Shown here: positions 56,883 to 64,000 of the stretch, piece by piece
Layout of the letters: each line of letters starts with the position of its first letter
Numbering within the stretch: the stretch's first letter is position 1
Source: Candidatus Scalindua sp.
GTDB taxonomy: Bacteria > Planctomycetota > Brocadiia > Brocadiales > Scalinduaceae
Assembly (NCBI GenBank): GCA_031316155.1
Contig: JALDRB010000010.1
Span: 124,001-188,000 of the forward strand
Length of the DNA: 64,000 nt
Direction: 5' to 3'
Notes under the pieces: model-generated
Told to the model about the DNA's origin: nothing
The model's input: the letters and a program-made list of their open reading frames with translations, nothing else
The model's database searches: none
Made by a program: the position numbers and the translations under genes

Positions 56883-59512
56883 TGATAAATCTTATTATTG
56901 ATAACAAAAATATAACTGTCCCCAGAGGTACTGATATTTTTTTGGCTGCTAAGAACAATGGTATCTACATTCCCGGTTTGTGTTACCATCCAAAGTTATC
57001 TCAATATGGAGGTTGCAGGCTTTGCATGGTTGAAGTGACAGAACGTGGTCGAACGAGACACAAATTTTCCTGCGCACAGCCGGTTTCTGAGGGTATGCAA
57101 GTCAAAACAAAAACTCCTGAAATCATAAAATATACGAAATCTGTCATGGAATACCTTCTCGCCCATCATCCGCTTGATTGCCCGACCTGCGATAAATCTG
57201 GAGAGTGCGGATTGCAGGACATAACCCATGATCTTAAATTGTCCAAAGGAAGATTTAAAACGGTGAGGATGAACAAACCCATGAGAAGAGATAATCCTCT
57301 TCTGGAGTTTAATGCTAATCGGTGTATCTTATGTGGAAGATGTGTAAAACTGTGTAAAGATGTTGAGGGGGTTGGGGCCATAGATTTTCAGAACAGAGGG
57401 ATTAATACTATTATCGGTACAGCTTTTGACAAACCTTTAGACTGCAGTTTTTGTGGCGGATGCCTCTCGGTATGTCCTACCGGCTCATGGCAGGATAGAA
57501 CATTTAAATTCAGGGCAAGACACTGGGAATTAAAAAAGACTACTTCTATTTGTCCGTATTGTGCTGTAGGATGTACAATTGAAACCAATACGAAAGACAA
57601 CACTGTTCTGAAGATTACATCAAATGATGCGCGGGGGATGAATGAAGGAAACCTCTGTATAAAAGGGAGGTTTGGTCACGATTTTGTTCACTCAGACAAA
57701 CGAATTAAAACTCCGCTCATTAAAAAGAACGGTGTTTTAAGCCCGGTATCATGGGATGACGCTATTGGCTATGTGGCAAAAAGATTCCGGGAAATCAAAA
57801 ATGTTTACGGTGGAAAAGCAATAGGAGGTATCGGTTCGGAAAAATGTACCAATGAAGATAATTATGTTTTCCAGAAATTTTGTAGAATGGTACTGGAAAC
57901 GAATAATATCGATAACCTCTCCAATATGAAGTCTCCTTTACTGAACACGCTCATTCACAAATCAATTGTGCACGGTTTCACATCAACAACATCACTGAAG
58001 AAGATAGAGAAAGCGGATACGCTATTTTTTGTCGGGGCGGATGTAACAGAAGCGCATCCTGTAATCGGGACTTTAGCACGAAAGGCCATACGATTAAACA
58101 AAGCTGACCTTATCATTGCAAACCTGAGAAATGTGCGTTTTGACAGCATCGCAAAAAATGATATCCGCTTAATCCATAAACTCGGTACGCAGGCTCCATT
58201 GATTAATGCCTTAATTAAGACAATCATTGACGAAAAACTTGTTGATCTTAAAAGAGTAGAAAAAGCAACTGATGGTTTGAGAGAATTAAAATCTCTTTTA
58301 AAAACATTTACGATAAAGAAAGCTTCTCAAATAACCGGTGTTTCCGAAGAAACCATACGAAAGGCATCGGCTTTAGTGGCAAAACCAGGTAACTGCTATA
58401 TTGTCTGTGGTAAAGATATTGAGGAAGACCCTTCCGGACCTGACACGATTAAGGCCCTCATGAATCTCTGTGCGCTAATTAATACGGCTTCTTCACTAAA
58501 AACAGACGCTGGAAAGATTTCTCTCGTATTTTCAAGGCTTAATAATAATTCTCAAGGTGCAAACGATATGGGTGTAGTTCCTGATTTTTTCCCCGGCTAT
58601 CTTGATATTGATGATCAATCAAACCGAAAAAGATTTGAAAAATCATGGGATACGAAACTATCAGATACTATCAGAAAGGGTACCGCTTTCAATTTAATAG
58701 ATCTTGCACTGAAAAAGAAGTTAAAAGCCATGTTTGTCATGGGAGAGAATCCAATCGTAAATTTCCCGAATGGAAAAACGGTAAAGGAAGCCTTTCGCCA
58801 GCTTGAATTTATCGTTGTCCAGGATACCTTCTTAACTGAGACGGCACAACTGGCTGATGTCGTGTTTCCCACTGCAACTTTTGCGGAAAAAGAGGGTACA
58901 TACACCAATATGGCAATGGAAGTACAACGTCTAAACATTGCCATACCTCCTGTTTGTAACGCCAGACAGGATTGGCAGATTCTCTGTGATATAGCAAAAA
59001 AGATGGGAGTAACCCTTTTCTATGAATCTTCCAAGGAGATCTTAGATGAAATAGAAAATACCGTACCAATATTTTCAGGCATCTATTATGAGCGTTTGAT
59101 AAGACAAAGTTTTAATTGGGTTACAGCGCATAAATTAAAATCAAGGAAGTACAAATTTGAGATTTTAAATCCAAAATCAGTTACGGTTAAAAAAAAGAGA
59201 GACTATCCATTTCTCTTGTTAACTGGGCCAAGTTTGCATCACTTGGGCAGTTTTTCCAGAAACTCAAATTCGCTCGTATCTGTTGCCTCAGAATGCTTCG
59301 TAGAGGTAAATAGAAAAGATGCTCAACAGATGAATATTCATGATGGTGATGAAGTGTTAATTGAATCAATCCAGGATTCTATGAAATTGAAGGCTAAGGT
59401 TACAAAAAAGTTACCGGAAAACATGATCTTTATTCCGGAAGATTATGAATGGGTTCACGTCAACGTTCTGCGTGACAACGTATATACAAAAGTAAAACTT
59501 TCAAAAGCTTAA
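56882..59512 (+). CDS. nuoG: NuoG, formate-dehydrogenase-like form
   Basis: 876 residues. Order: 2Fe-2S domain (CYHPKLSQYGGCRLCMVEV), His-Cys3 cluster (HHPLDCPTCDKSGECGLQ), two 4Fe-4S motifs (CILCGRCVKLC, CSFCGGCLSVCP), then the CPYCAVGC cluster with GNLCIKGRFGHDFV, a molybdopterin-oxidoreductase domain and a C-terminal molydop-binding domain (LLTGPSLHHLGSFSRNS; DGDEVLIES). This is the FdhF-type chain. At the place of the active Cys/Sec (family NNIDHCARLCHSP) the sequence is NNIDNLSNMKSPLLN, so the formate-oxidising residue is absent. It should act as an electron conduit only. Confidence 0.92.
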   Translation: MINLIIDNKNITVPRGTDIFLAAKNNGIYIPGLCYHPKLSQYGGCRLCMVEVTERGRTRHKFSCAQPVSEGMQVKTKTPEIIKYTKSVMEYLLAHHPLDCPTCDKSGECGLQDITHDLKLSKGRFKTVRMNKPMRRDNPLLEFNANRCILCGRCVKLCKDVEGVGAIDFQNRGINTIIGTAFDKPLDCSFCGGCLSVCPTGSWQDRTFKFRARHWELKKTTSICPYCAVGCTIETNTKDNTVLKITSNDARGMNEGNLCIKGRFGHDFVHSDKRIKTPLIKKNGVLSPVSWDDAIGYVAKRFREIKNVYGGKAIGGIGSEKCTNEDNYVFQKFCRMVLETNNIDNLSNMKSPLLNTLIHKSIVHGFTSTTSLKKIEKADTLFFVGADVTEAHPVIGTLARKAIRLNKADLIIANLRNVRFDSIAKNDIRLIHKLGTQAPLINALIKTIIDEKLVDLKRVEKATDGLRELKSLLKTFTIKKASQITGVSEETIRKASALVAKPGNCYIVCGKDIEEDPSGPDTIKALMNLCALINTASSLKTDAGKISLVFSRLNNNSQGANDMGVVPDFFPGYLDIDDQSNRKRFEKSWDTKLSDTIRKGTAFNLIDLALKKKLKAMFVMGENPIVNFPNGKTVKEAFRQLEFIVVQDTFLTETAQLADVVFPTATFAEKEGTYTNMAMEVQRLNIAIPPVCNARQDWQILCDIAKKMGVTLFYESSKEILDEIENTVPIFSGIYYERLIRQSFNWVTAHKLKSRKYKFEILNPKSVTVKKKRDYPFLLLTGPSLHHLGSFSRNSNSLVSVASECFVEVNRKDAQQMNIHDGDEVLIESIQDSMKLKAKVTKKLPENMIFIPEDYEWVHVNVLRDNVYTKVKLSKA

Positions 59513-59522
59513 AGGGTAAAAA

Positions 59523-59789
59523 ATGGGTAAAAAAGGACAGACGTATTTTTGCGAAGTTTGCAGACAGAAGGTTGAGGTCGTAAAGGGCGGTTTTGGTATA
59601 CTCGTATGCTGTGGCCAGGAGATGAAACGGGTTGAAGCAGGAAGCATGATGGAAACCTGGACGTCGGTACACCATAAGCCAGCTGAAGGAACCTCTTATA
59701 TCTGTAAGGTGTGCGGACAGAAGATCAATGTTATTAACGAAACTACAGGAATATTAGAATGCTGTGGCCAGAGAATGAAAAGGGAATAA
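59523..59789 (+). CDS. Tandem desulforedoxin-domain protein
   Basis: 88 residues made of two copies of the desulforedoxin motif. Domain 1: YFCEVCRQKVEVVKGGFGIL then CCGQEM, Cys 10, 13, 29, 30. Domain 2: YICKVCGQKINVINETTGIL then CCGQRM, Cys 61, 64, 80, 81. Each has the C-x2-C-x15-CC spacing that binds one iron through four cysteines in desulforedoxin and in the N-terminal domain of desulfoferrodoxin. No signal peptide. It sits inside the nuo operon, ten bases after nuoG and 19 before nuoH, in the same strand, so it is co-expressed with complex I. An electron-transfer or assembly role is inference. I know of no standard complex I subunit like it. Confidence 0.85.
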   Translation: MGKKGQTYFCEVCRQKVEVVKGGFGILVCCGQEMKRVEAGSMMETWTSVHHKPAEGTSYICKVCGQKINVINETTGILECCGQRMKRE

Positions 59790-59808
59790 CCCTGAGGAAT
59801 TAATATAT

Positions 59809-60801
59809 ATGTTAGATGTTATTTTGTTTACCTTCATTGCAATCATCAAGATAAGTATAGTTTTCGGGTTACTCCTCCTGACTATTGCCTACCTTATTTG
59901 GATAGAACGAAAAGTTATGGCACATATGCAGGTACGACTTGGTCCAATGAGAGTGGGGTGGCACGGGCTTCTTCAACCCCTTGCAGATGGAATAAAATTG
60001 CTGTTCAAGGAAGATATTGTCCCTTACAAGGCCAGCAAAGTGCTCTTTATCATGGCGCCTGTCATTGCTATTGTCCCCGCTCTTATGTCCTTTGCTGTCA
60101 TTCCTTTTGGTAACAAAATAACCATTTCAGGATATAGCATTGATATGGTTATTACGGACATAAATATCGGTATTCTCTTTATCCTCGCCGTCACTTCGGT
60201 AGGAGTTTATGGTATTATCCTGGCCGGTTGGTCATCCAGCAATAAATATTCCTTGCTGGGAGGGTTGAGATCTTCAGCACAGATGATCAGTTATGAACTC
60301 TCAATAGGTTTATCACTGATAGGCGTTCTCATGATAACTCAATCACTGAGTCTTGTTGACATTGTTAATGCACAATCCAAGTGGTGGTTTGTGTTATTCC
60401 AACCGATAGGGTTTATGGTGTATGCGATAAGTGCTGTTGCAGAGGTGAACAGATGTCCATTTGATTTACCGGAAGCCGAATCTGAGCTGGTTGCAGGATA
60501 CCACACTGAATATAGCAGTATGAAATTCTCACTGTTTTTTATGGCTGAATATGCCAATATTCTTACCGTTTCGGCAATTGCCGTTACCTTTTTCTTTGGA
60601 GGATGGAGGGGGCCGTTCCTTCCACCTGTGATCTGGTTCTTAATTAAGATGTTTTTATGCATATTCTTTTTCGTATGGATACGATCAACGTATCCCAGAT
60701 TCCGGTACGATCAGCTAATGAATTTCGGGTGGAAATTTTTGCTACCCGTTGCTTTAGCAAACATCATTGTTACGGGACTTGTTATAGTACTGATTGGATA
60801 G
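59809..60801 (+). CDS. nuoH: NADH-quinone oxidoreductase subunit H
   Basis: Membrane subunit beside the quinone chamber, 330 residues, about eight helices. Seen: WIERKVMAHMQVRLGPMRVG, LLQPLADGIKLLFKEDI, AEVNRCPFDLPEAESELVAGYHTEYS and WIRSTYPRFRYDQLM. All family landmarks present. Confidence 0.97.
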   Translation: MLDVILFTFIAIIKISIVFGLLLLTIAYLIWIERKVMAHMQVRLGPMRVGWHGLLQPLADGIKLLFKEDIVPYKASKVLFIMAPVIAIVPALMSFAVIPFGNKITISGYSIDMVITDINIGILFILAVTSVGVYGIILAGWSSSNKYSLLGGLRSSAQMISYELSIGLSLIGVLMITQSLSLVDIVNAQSKWWFVLFQPIGFMVYAISAVAEVNRCPFDLPEAESELVAGYHTEYSSMKFSLFFMAEYANILTVSAIAVTFFFGGWRGPFLPPVIWFLIKMFLCIFFFVWIRSTYPRFRYDQLMNFGWKFLLPVALANIIVTGLVIVLIG

Positions 60802-60967
60802 AATTGTTCGAAGAAAATTTTATCTTTTAACTTGCTCGGTTCATATATAGCTTACTATGGAAAGTTAGTCAGTCAAACGAGCATCCTGACGGACCAGGAT
60901 AGCCTAACTTGATTGCAGAGGAATTTTTATTTTAAGACTCAATATACCAATAGTTTACCTTTTTTGT

Positions 60968-61065
60968 GCGTTAGCACATATCAAAATGGCGTAAAGCAAC
61001 GACACGGACGTCGTTGCCTGCCCGGATGACTCCGTGTGGTTCTGGCGGGCAGGATGCACTAATTC
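60968..61065. repeat. GC-rich dispersed repeat, copy C
   Basis: In the 281-base gap between nuoH and nuoI. Contains GCGTTAGCACATATCAAAAT, GCAACGACACGGACGTCGTTGC (near-palindrome), CCTGCCCGGATGACT and CTGGCGGGCAGG. It resembles the repeat at 48810 and shares the CGGGC/GGCGGG words of the one at 36950. Confidence 0.45.
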
Positions 61066-61082
61066 AAGAAAGAAAGTTTAAG

Positions 61083-61502
61083 ATGATAAAACCATTACTT
61101 CAAGGTTTAGCACTTACATTAAAATATTTTATAAGACCTTCTCAGGTAGTAACCATGCAGTATCCTGAAGAGAGATGGACGCCTTATCCACGTTTTAGAG
61201 GTTTACACGAATTACAGAGAGATCAAAATGGTAAAGAGAAATGCGTGGCATGCGGACTTTGCTCCACCGTTTGCCCTTCTGAGTGTATTCATATTGTAAG
61301 TGCCGAAAATGCTCAGGGAGAACGATACTCAGAGGTTTACGAAATAGACATGCTTCGCTGCATTTTTTGTGGATACTGCCAGGAAGTATGCCCTGAAGAC
61401 GCCATCTTTTTGAAGCAGGAGTATGAACTGGCATCTTCAGAGGGAACAGGATTTATTTATGGTAAAGAGAGACTGCTCGCGCCGTTAAAGAAACATAAAT
61501 AA
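61083..61502 (+). CDS. nuoI: NADH-quinone oxidoreductase subunit I
   Basis: Two 4Fe-4S clusters (N6a, N6b) in the hydrophilic arm. 139 residues from the ATG at 61083. Seen: ERWTPYPRFRGLHEL, CVACGLCSTVCPSECIHI, CIFCGYCQEVCPEDAI. The open frame reaches back to 61014, but those codons lie in the GC-rich repeat and are not part of the protein. Confidence 0.95.
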   Translation: MIKPLLQGLALTLKYFIRPSQVVTMQYPEERWTPYPRFRGLHELQRDQNGKEKCVACGLCSTVCPSECIHIVSAENAQGERYSEVYEIDMLRCIFCGYCQEVCPEDAIFLKQEYELASSEGTGFIYGKERLLAPLKKHK

Positions 61503-61593
61503 TGTTTGGTGTAATCGCGTACAAAACAGTTGCGGTATATCACAAACGGGTTGACCTGAAAAAGAGAAGATTCGCATCACGGAGATTTTTATT

Positions 61594-62118
61594 ATGTTAG
61601 AAAGTTTGTTATTTATCATAATGGGTTTGATTGTCATCACTTGTGCTATTGGTGTCGTCTTTCAAAAGAATCCTATCTATAGTGCTGTCTTTCTCATCCA
61701 GACAATGGTCTCTCTAGCTGTTCTATATATTCTTCTGCATGCCCAATTTGTCGCTGCAGTTCAGGTAATGGTCTATGCAGGTGCGGTAATGGTGCTTTTT
61801 GTTTTTGTAATAATGTTGCTTAATGTGCAGAGGGCTGATCAGGAGTTAGGTAAGGACAGATTGATATTCCAGAAAGTATCTGCCATATTTTTGGGTTTAC
61901 TTTTGTTTGCTGTTATTGGTATTGTAACGGTAAGATCTGTCTTACAGGGAACAAAGGGCGAGTATACTCCAGAGCATATGAATGAAATAGGAAACACTCA
62001 GCTTGTAGGAAAATTACTTTTTACAGATTATGTTTTCCCTTTTGAGATCGCTTCCATCTTGTTATTTGCAGCCATCATCGGTGCAATTATTTTAGCAAAA
62101 AAAGAACTGAAGGAATAA
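61594..62118 (+). CDS. nuoJ: NADH-quinone oxidoreductase subunit J
   Basis: Membrane subunit of five helices, 174 residues. Seen: [25 protein letters not shown] in pieces, [22 protein letters not shown], and the late helix [17 protein letters not shown]. Length and layout normal. Confidence 0.93.
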   Translation: MLESLLFIIMGLIVITCAIGVVFQKNPIYSAVFLIQTMVSLAVLYILLHAQFVAAVQVMVYAGAVMVLFVFVIMLLNVQRADQELGKDRLIFQKVSAIFLGLLLFAVIGIVTVRSVLQGTKGEYTPEHMNEIGNTQLVGKLLFTDYVFPFEIASILLFAAIIGAIILAKKELKE

Positions 62119-62122
62119 GGAA

Positions 62123-62425
62123 ATGATTCCATTAACATGGTATTTAATCTTGTCCGGCGCTCTTTTTACAATAGGAGCAACTGGTGTTCTCATCCGAAGG
62201 AACGCTCTTGTTATTTTGATGTGTATTGAACTCATGTTAAACGCAGTAAATCTGGCCTTTGTAACCTTCTCTCGGCATCACGACTCAATGGATGGACAGA
62301 TATTTGTCTTCTTCATCATGACGGTTGCCGCAGCAGAAGCAGCCGTAGGTCTTGCAATCATAGTCGCTGTCTTTAAAAATAAAGCTACCGTAAACGTTGA
62401 TAAAATAAACTTAATGAAGTGGTAA
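62123..62425 (+). CDS. nuoK: NADH-quinone oxidoreductase subunit K
   Basis: Three-helix membrane subunit, 100 residues. Seen: [30 protein letters not shown] (in pieces) and [23 protein letters not shown]. Starts four bases after nuoJ. Confidence 0.95.
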   Translation: MIPLTWYLILSGALFTIGATGVLIRRNALVILMCIELMLNAVNLAFVTFSRHHDSMDGQIFVFFIMTVAAAEAAVGLAIIVAVFKNKATVNVDKINLMKW

Positions 62426-62433
62426 CAGAAAAT

Positions 62434-64000
62434 ATGCCAGGTTTGTTTGGAGAATCATTTTTGGACTTAATCGGTCTTGTACTTTTATTCCCTCTTGCCG
62501 GAGCGATAGTAAACGGTCTCTGTGGAAAAAAACTGAGCCCATCAATTGTAGGCTTTATCGGGTGTGCGACCGTTGGATTGGCATTTCTGATTTCGATTCT
62601 TGTCTTCCTGGATCTCCTGAAACTTTCACCCGAACATCGCCTTTTTGAAAAGGAGTTTTTTACCTGGATCGGTTCCGGTTCATTTACAGCTGTTGCCGGT
62701 TTACAGGTAGATCCACTTTCGACGGTAATGATTCTGGTCGTTACCGGTGTAGGCTTTCTGATACATGTTTATTCCATAGGATACATGCATGGAGATGAAG
62801 GTTTTTATCGTTATTTTACCTATCTGAATTTGTTTACGTTCTCTATGTTGTTGTTAGTTTTGGCAAATAATTTTCTTCTCATGTTTATTGGATGGGAGGG
62901 TGTCGGTTTATGTTCCTATCTGCTGATTGGTTACTGGTTTGAAAAGAAATCTGCATCGAGCGCCGGAAAGAAGGCCTTTATCGTAAACCGTATCGGCGAT
63001 TTTGGTTTTATCCTGGCCATCCTGTTGATTTTTGTTACATTCAACACCGTTGACTTCACTGAGGTCTTCCATTCAGCACCCAAACAGTTGACAACGGGCA
63101 GTCTGGTAGCAACGGTTATTACGCTTTTATTGTTTTTAGGAGCAACGGGTAAATCGGCACAAATACCTCTCTATACTTGGCTTCCAGATGCCATGGAGGG
63201 GCCAACACCCGTCAGCGCACTCATACATGCCGCAACAATGGTGACTGCTGGCGTATACATGGTTGTCAGGTGTAACGTCTTGTTTGTTATGTCGCCTTTT
63301 TCATTGACCATTGTGGCAGTAATCGGGGGAGCTACGGCACTGTTTGCGGCGACTATTGGTCTTGCACAAAATGATATTAAGAGGGTACTGGCGTATTCCA
63401 CGGTCAGCCAGATAGGATATATGTTTCTTGCTTGTGGTGTAGGGGCTTTTGTCACAGGAATATTCCATCTGATCACCCATGCCTTTTTCAAGGCATTGCT
63501 CTTCCTTGGTTCCGGAAGTGTTATCCATGCCCTGGGTGGTGAACAGGATATGCGAAAGATGGGCGGGCTGAAAAAATATTTACCTACGACGTACAAAACG
63601 TTTCTGATTGGAACTCTCGCAATTGCAGGGATACCTCCATTCGCCGGATTTTTCAGTAAGGATGAAATTTTACTTGAGGCATATACCAAAGGGAATCTTC
63701 TTTTCTGGGGTTTGGGAGCATTTGCGGCGCTCCTGACGGCTTTCTACATGTTCAGGCTACTTTTTATGACTTTCCATGGAAAATCGAGAATGGACAAGCA
63801 TGTAGAAGAACACGTCCATGAATCTCCCATGAACATGCTCTTACCCTTAATGATTCTTGCTTTTCTTTCCGTCGTAGGGGGCTTTCTTGGATTCCCGGCT
63901 GCAAGTGCCATAAACAATTTTCTCGCTCCTGTTGTGGGAGGTAGAGGACATATAGGAATGGTTAATGGTGGAGAAACACATCACGTTTCTCAAAATCTCA
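62434..64000 (+). CDS. nuoL: NADH-quinone oxidoreductase subunit L, incomplete at window end
   Basis: Proton-pumping antiporter-like subunit; 522 codons are present and the gene runs off the end. Seen: LLVLANNFLLMFIGWEGVGLCSYLLIG (in pieces), GATGKSAQIPLYTWLPDAMEGPTPVSALIHAATMV (in pieces), VLAYSTVSQIGYMF, LITHAFFKALLFLGSG and FAGFFSKDEIL. Starts at the ATG eight bases after nuoK. nuoM and nuoN would be expected next but are beyond the window. Confidence 0.95.
   Translation, partial: MPGLFGESFLDLIGLVLLFPLAGAIVNGLCGKKLSPSIVGFIGCATVGLAFLISILVFLDLLKLSPEHRLFEKEFFTWIGSGSFTAVAGLQVDPLSTVMILVVTGVGFLIHVYSIGYMHGDEGFYRYFTYLNLFTFSMLLLVLANNFLLMFIGWEGVGLCSYLLIGYWFEKKSASSAGKKAFIVNRIGDFGFILAILLIFVTFNTVDFTEVFHSAPKQLTTGSLVATVITLLLFLGATGKSAQIPLYTWLPDAMEGPTPVSALIHAATMVTAGVYMVVRCNVLFVMSPFSLTIVAVIGGATALFAATIGLAQNDIKRVLAYSTVSQIGYMFLACGVGAFVTGIFHLITHAFFKALLFLGSGSVIHALGGEQDMRKMGGLKKYLPTTYKTFLIGTLAIAGIPPFAGFFSKDEILLEAYTKGNLLFWGLGAFAALLTAFYMFRLLFMTFHGKSRMDKHVEEHVHESPMNMLLPLMILAFLSVVGGFLGFPAASAINNFLAPVVGGRGHIGMVNGGETHHVSQNL

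Noticed and set aside
61014-61082. N-terminal extension of NuoI
   Set aside because: These codons are part of the GC-rich repeat and absent from the family; the ATG at 61083 begins the conserved protein.

Overview
The window reads as the chromosome of an AT-rich, outer-membrane-bearing bacterium. My best guess is an anammox-type planctomycete (Brocadiales, possibly Scalindua-like). This is inference from gene content: LpxD, a YdbH/YdbL-like envelope pair, a TonB-dependent receptor, an exported monohaem c-type cytochrome, formate-THF ligase, and complex I built with a formate-dehydrogenase-like NuoG. No rRNA or tRNA gene was seen to place it more firmly.

Layout. 0.6-7 kb: an unusual Ser/Thr-type kinase, then a polysaccharide export pair (Wza-like protein and a Wzc-like tyrosine kinase with a DUF4388-type insert). 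7.5-14.5 kb: a decayed DUF350 gene, formate-THF ligase with an in-frame stop, a lipoprotein cytochrome, rpsI/rplM, an L,D-transpeptidase and a ThiF-type E1 enzyme. 14.5-17.8 kb: a graveyard of a palindromic element, a RAYT transposase, an ISL3 transposase and two toxin-antitoxin remnants. 18-26 kb: a broken ATP-grasp gene with an M20 peptidase, a minus-strand lipoprotein/dCMP deaminase/MsrA group, a lysine-ketoglutarate-reductase-like enzyme and TypA. 26-33 kb: YdbL-like and YdbH-like envelope genes with repeats around them, LpxD and DUF2284. 33-38 kb: a frameshifted threonine synthase, small Cys/His proteins, an IS remnant, a DUF3786 Fe-S protein and a Tat-exported superoxide-reductase-like protein. 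38-44 kb: a phosphotransferase, three glycosyltransferases and a truncated TonB receptor. 45-51.6 kb: hpt, a radical SAM enzyme, a TrkH/TrkA potassium system, ParA and threonine aldolase. 51.9-64 kb: nuoA to nuoL on the plus strand, with a tandem desulforedoxin gene between nuoG and nuoH; nuoL runs off the end.

Two themes stand out. First, non-coding repeats: four copies of a MITE-like element, two copies of a palindromic element that each begin at the TAG stop of the upstream gene, and three copies of a GC-rich repeat. Second, many genes are broken by single changes (fhs, ATP-grasp, threonine synthase). Some of these may be sequence errors rather than biology; two of the frameshifts lie in poly-A runs.

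The most interesting candidates for undescribed biology are the tandem desulforedoxin protein inside the complex I operon, the tyrosine kinase with a sensory-type domain inserted inside its catalytic domain, and the stop-codon-associated palindromic elements next to a RAYT gene.
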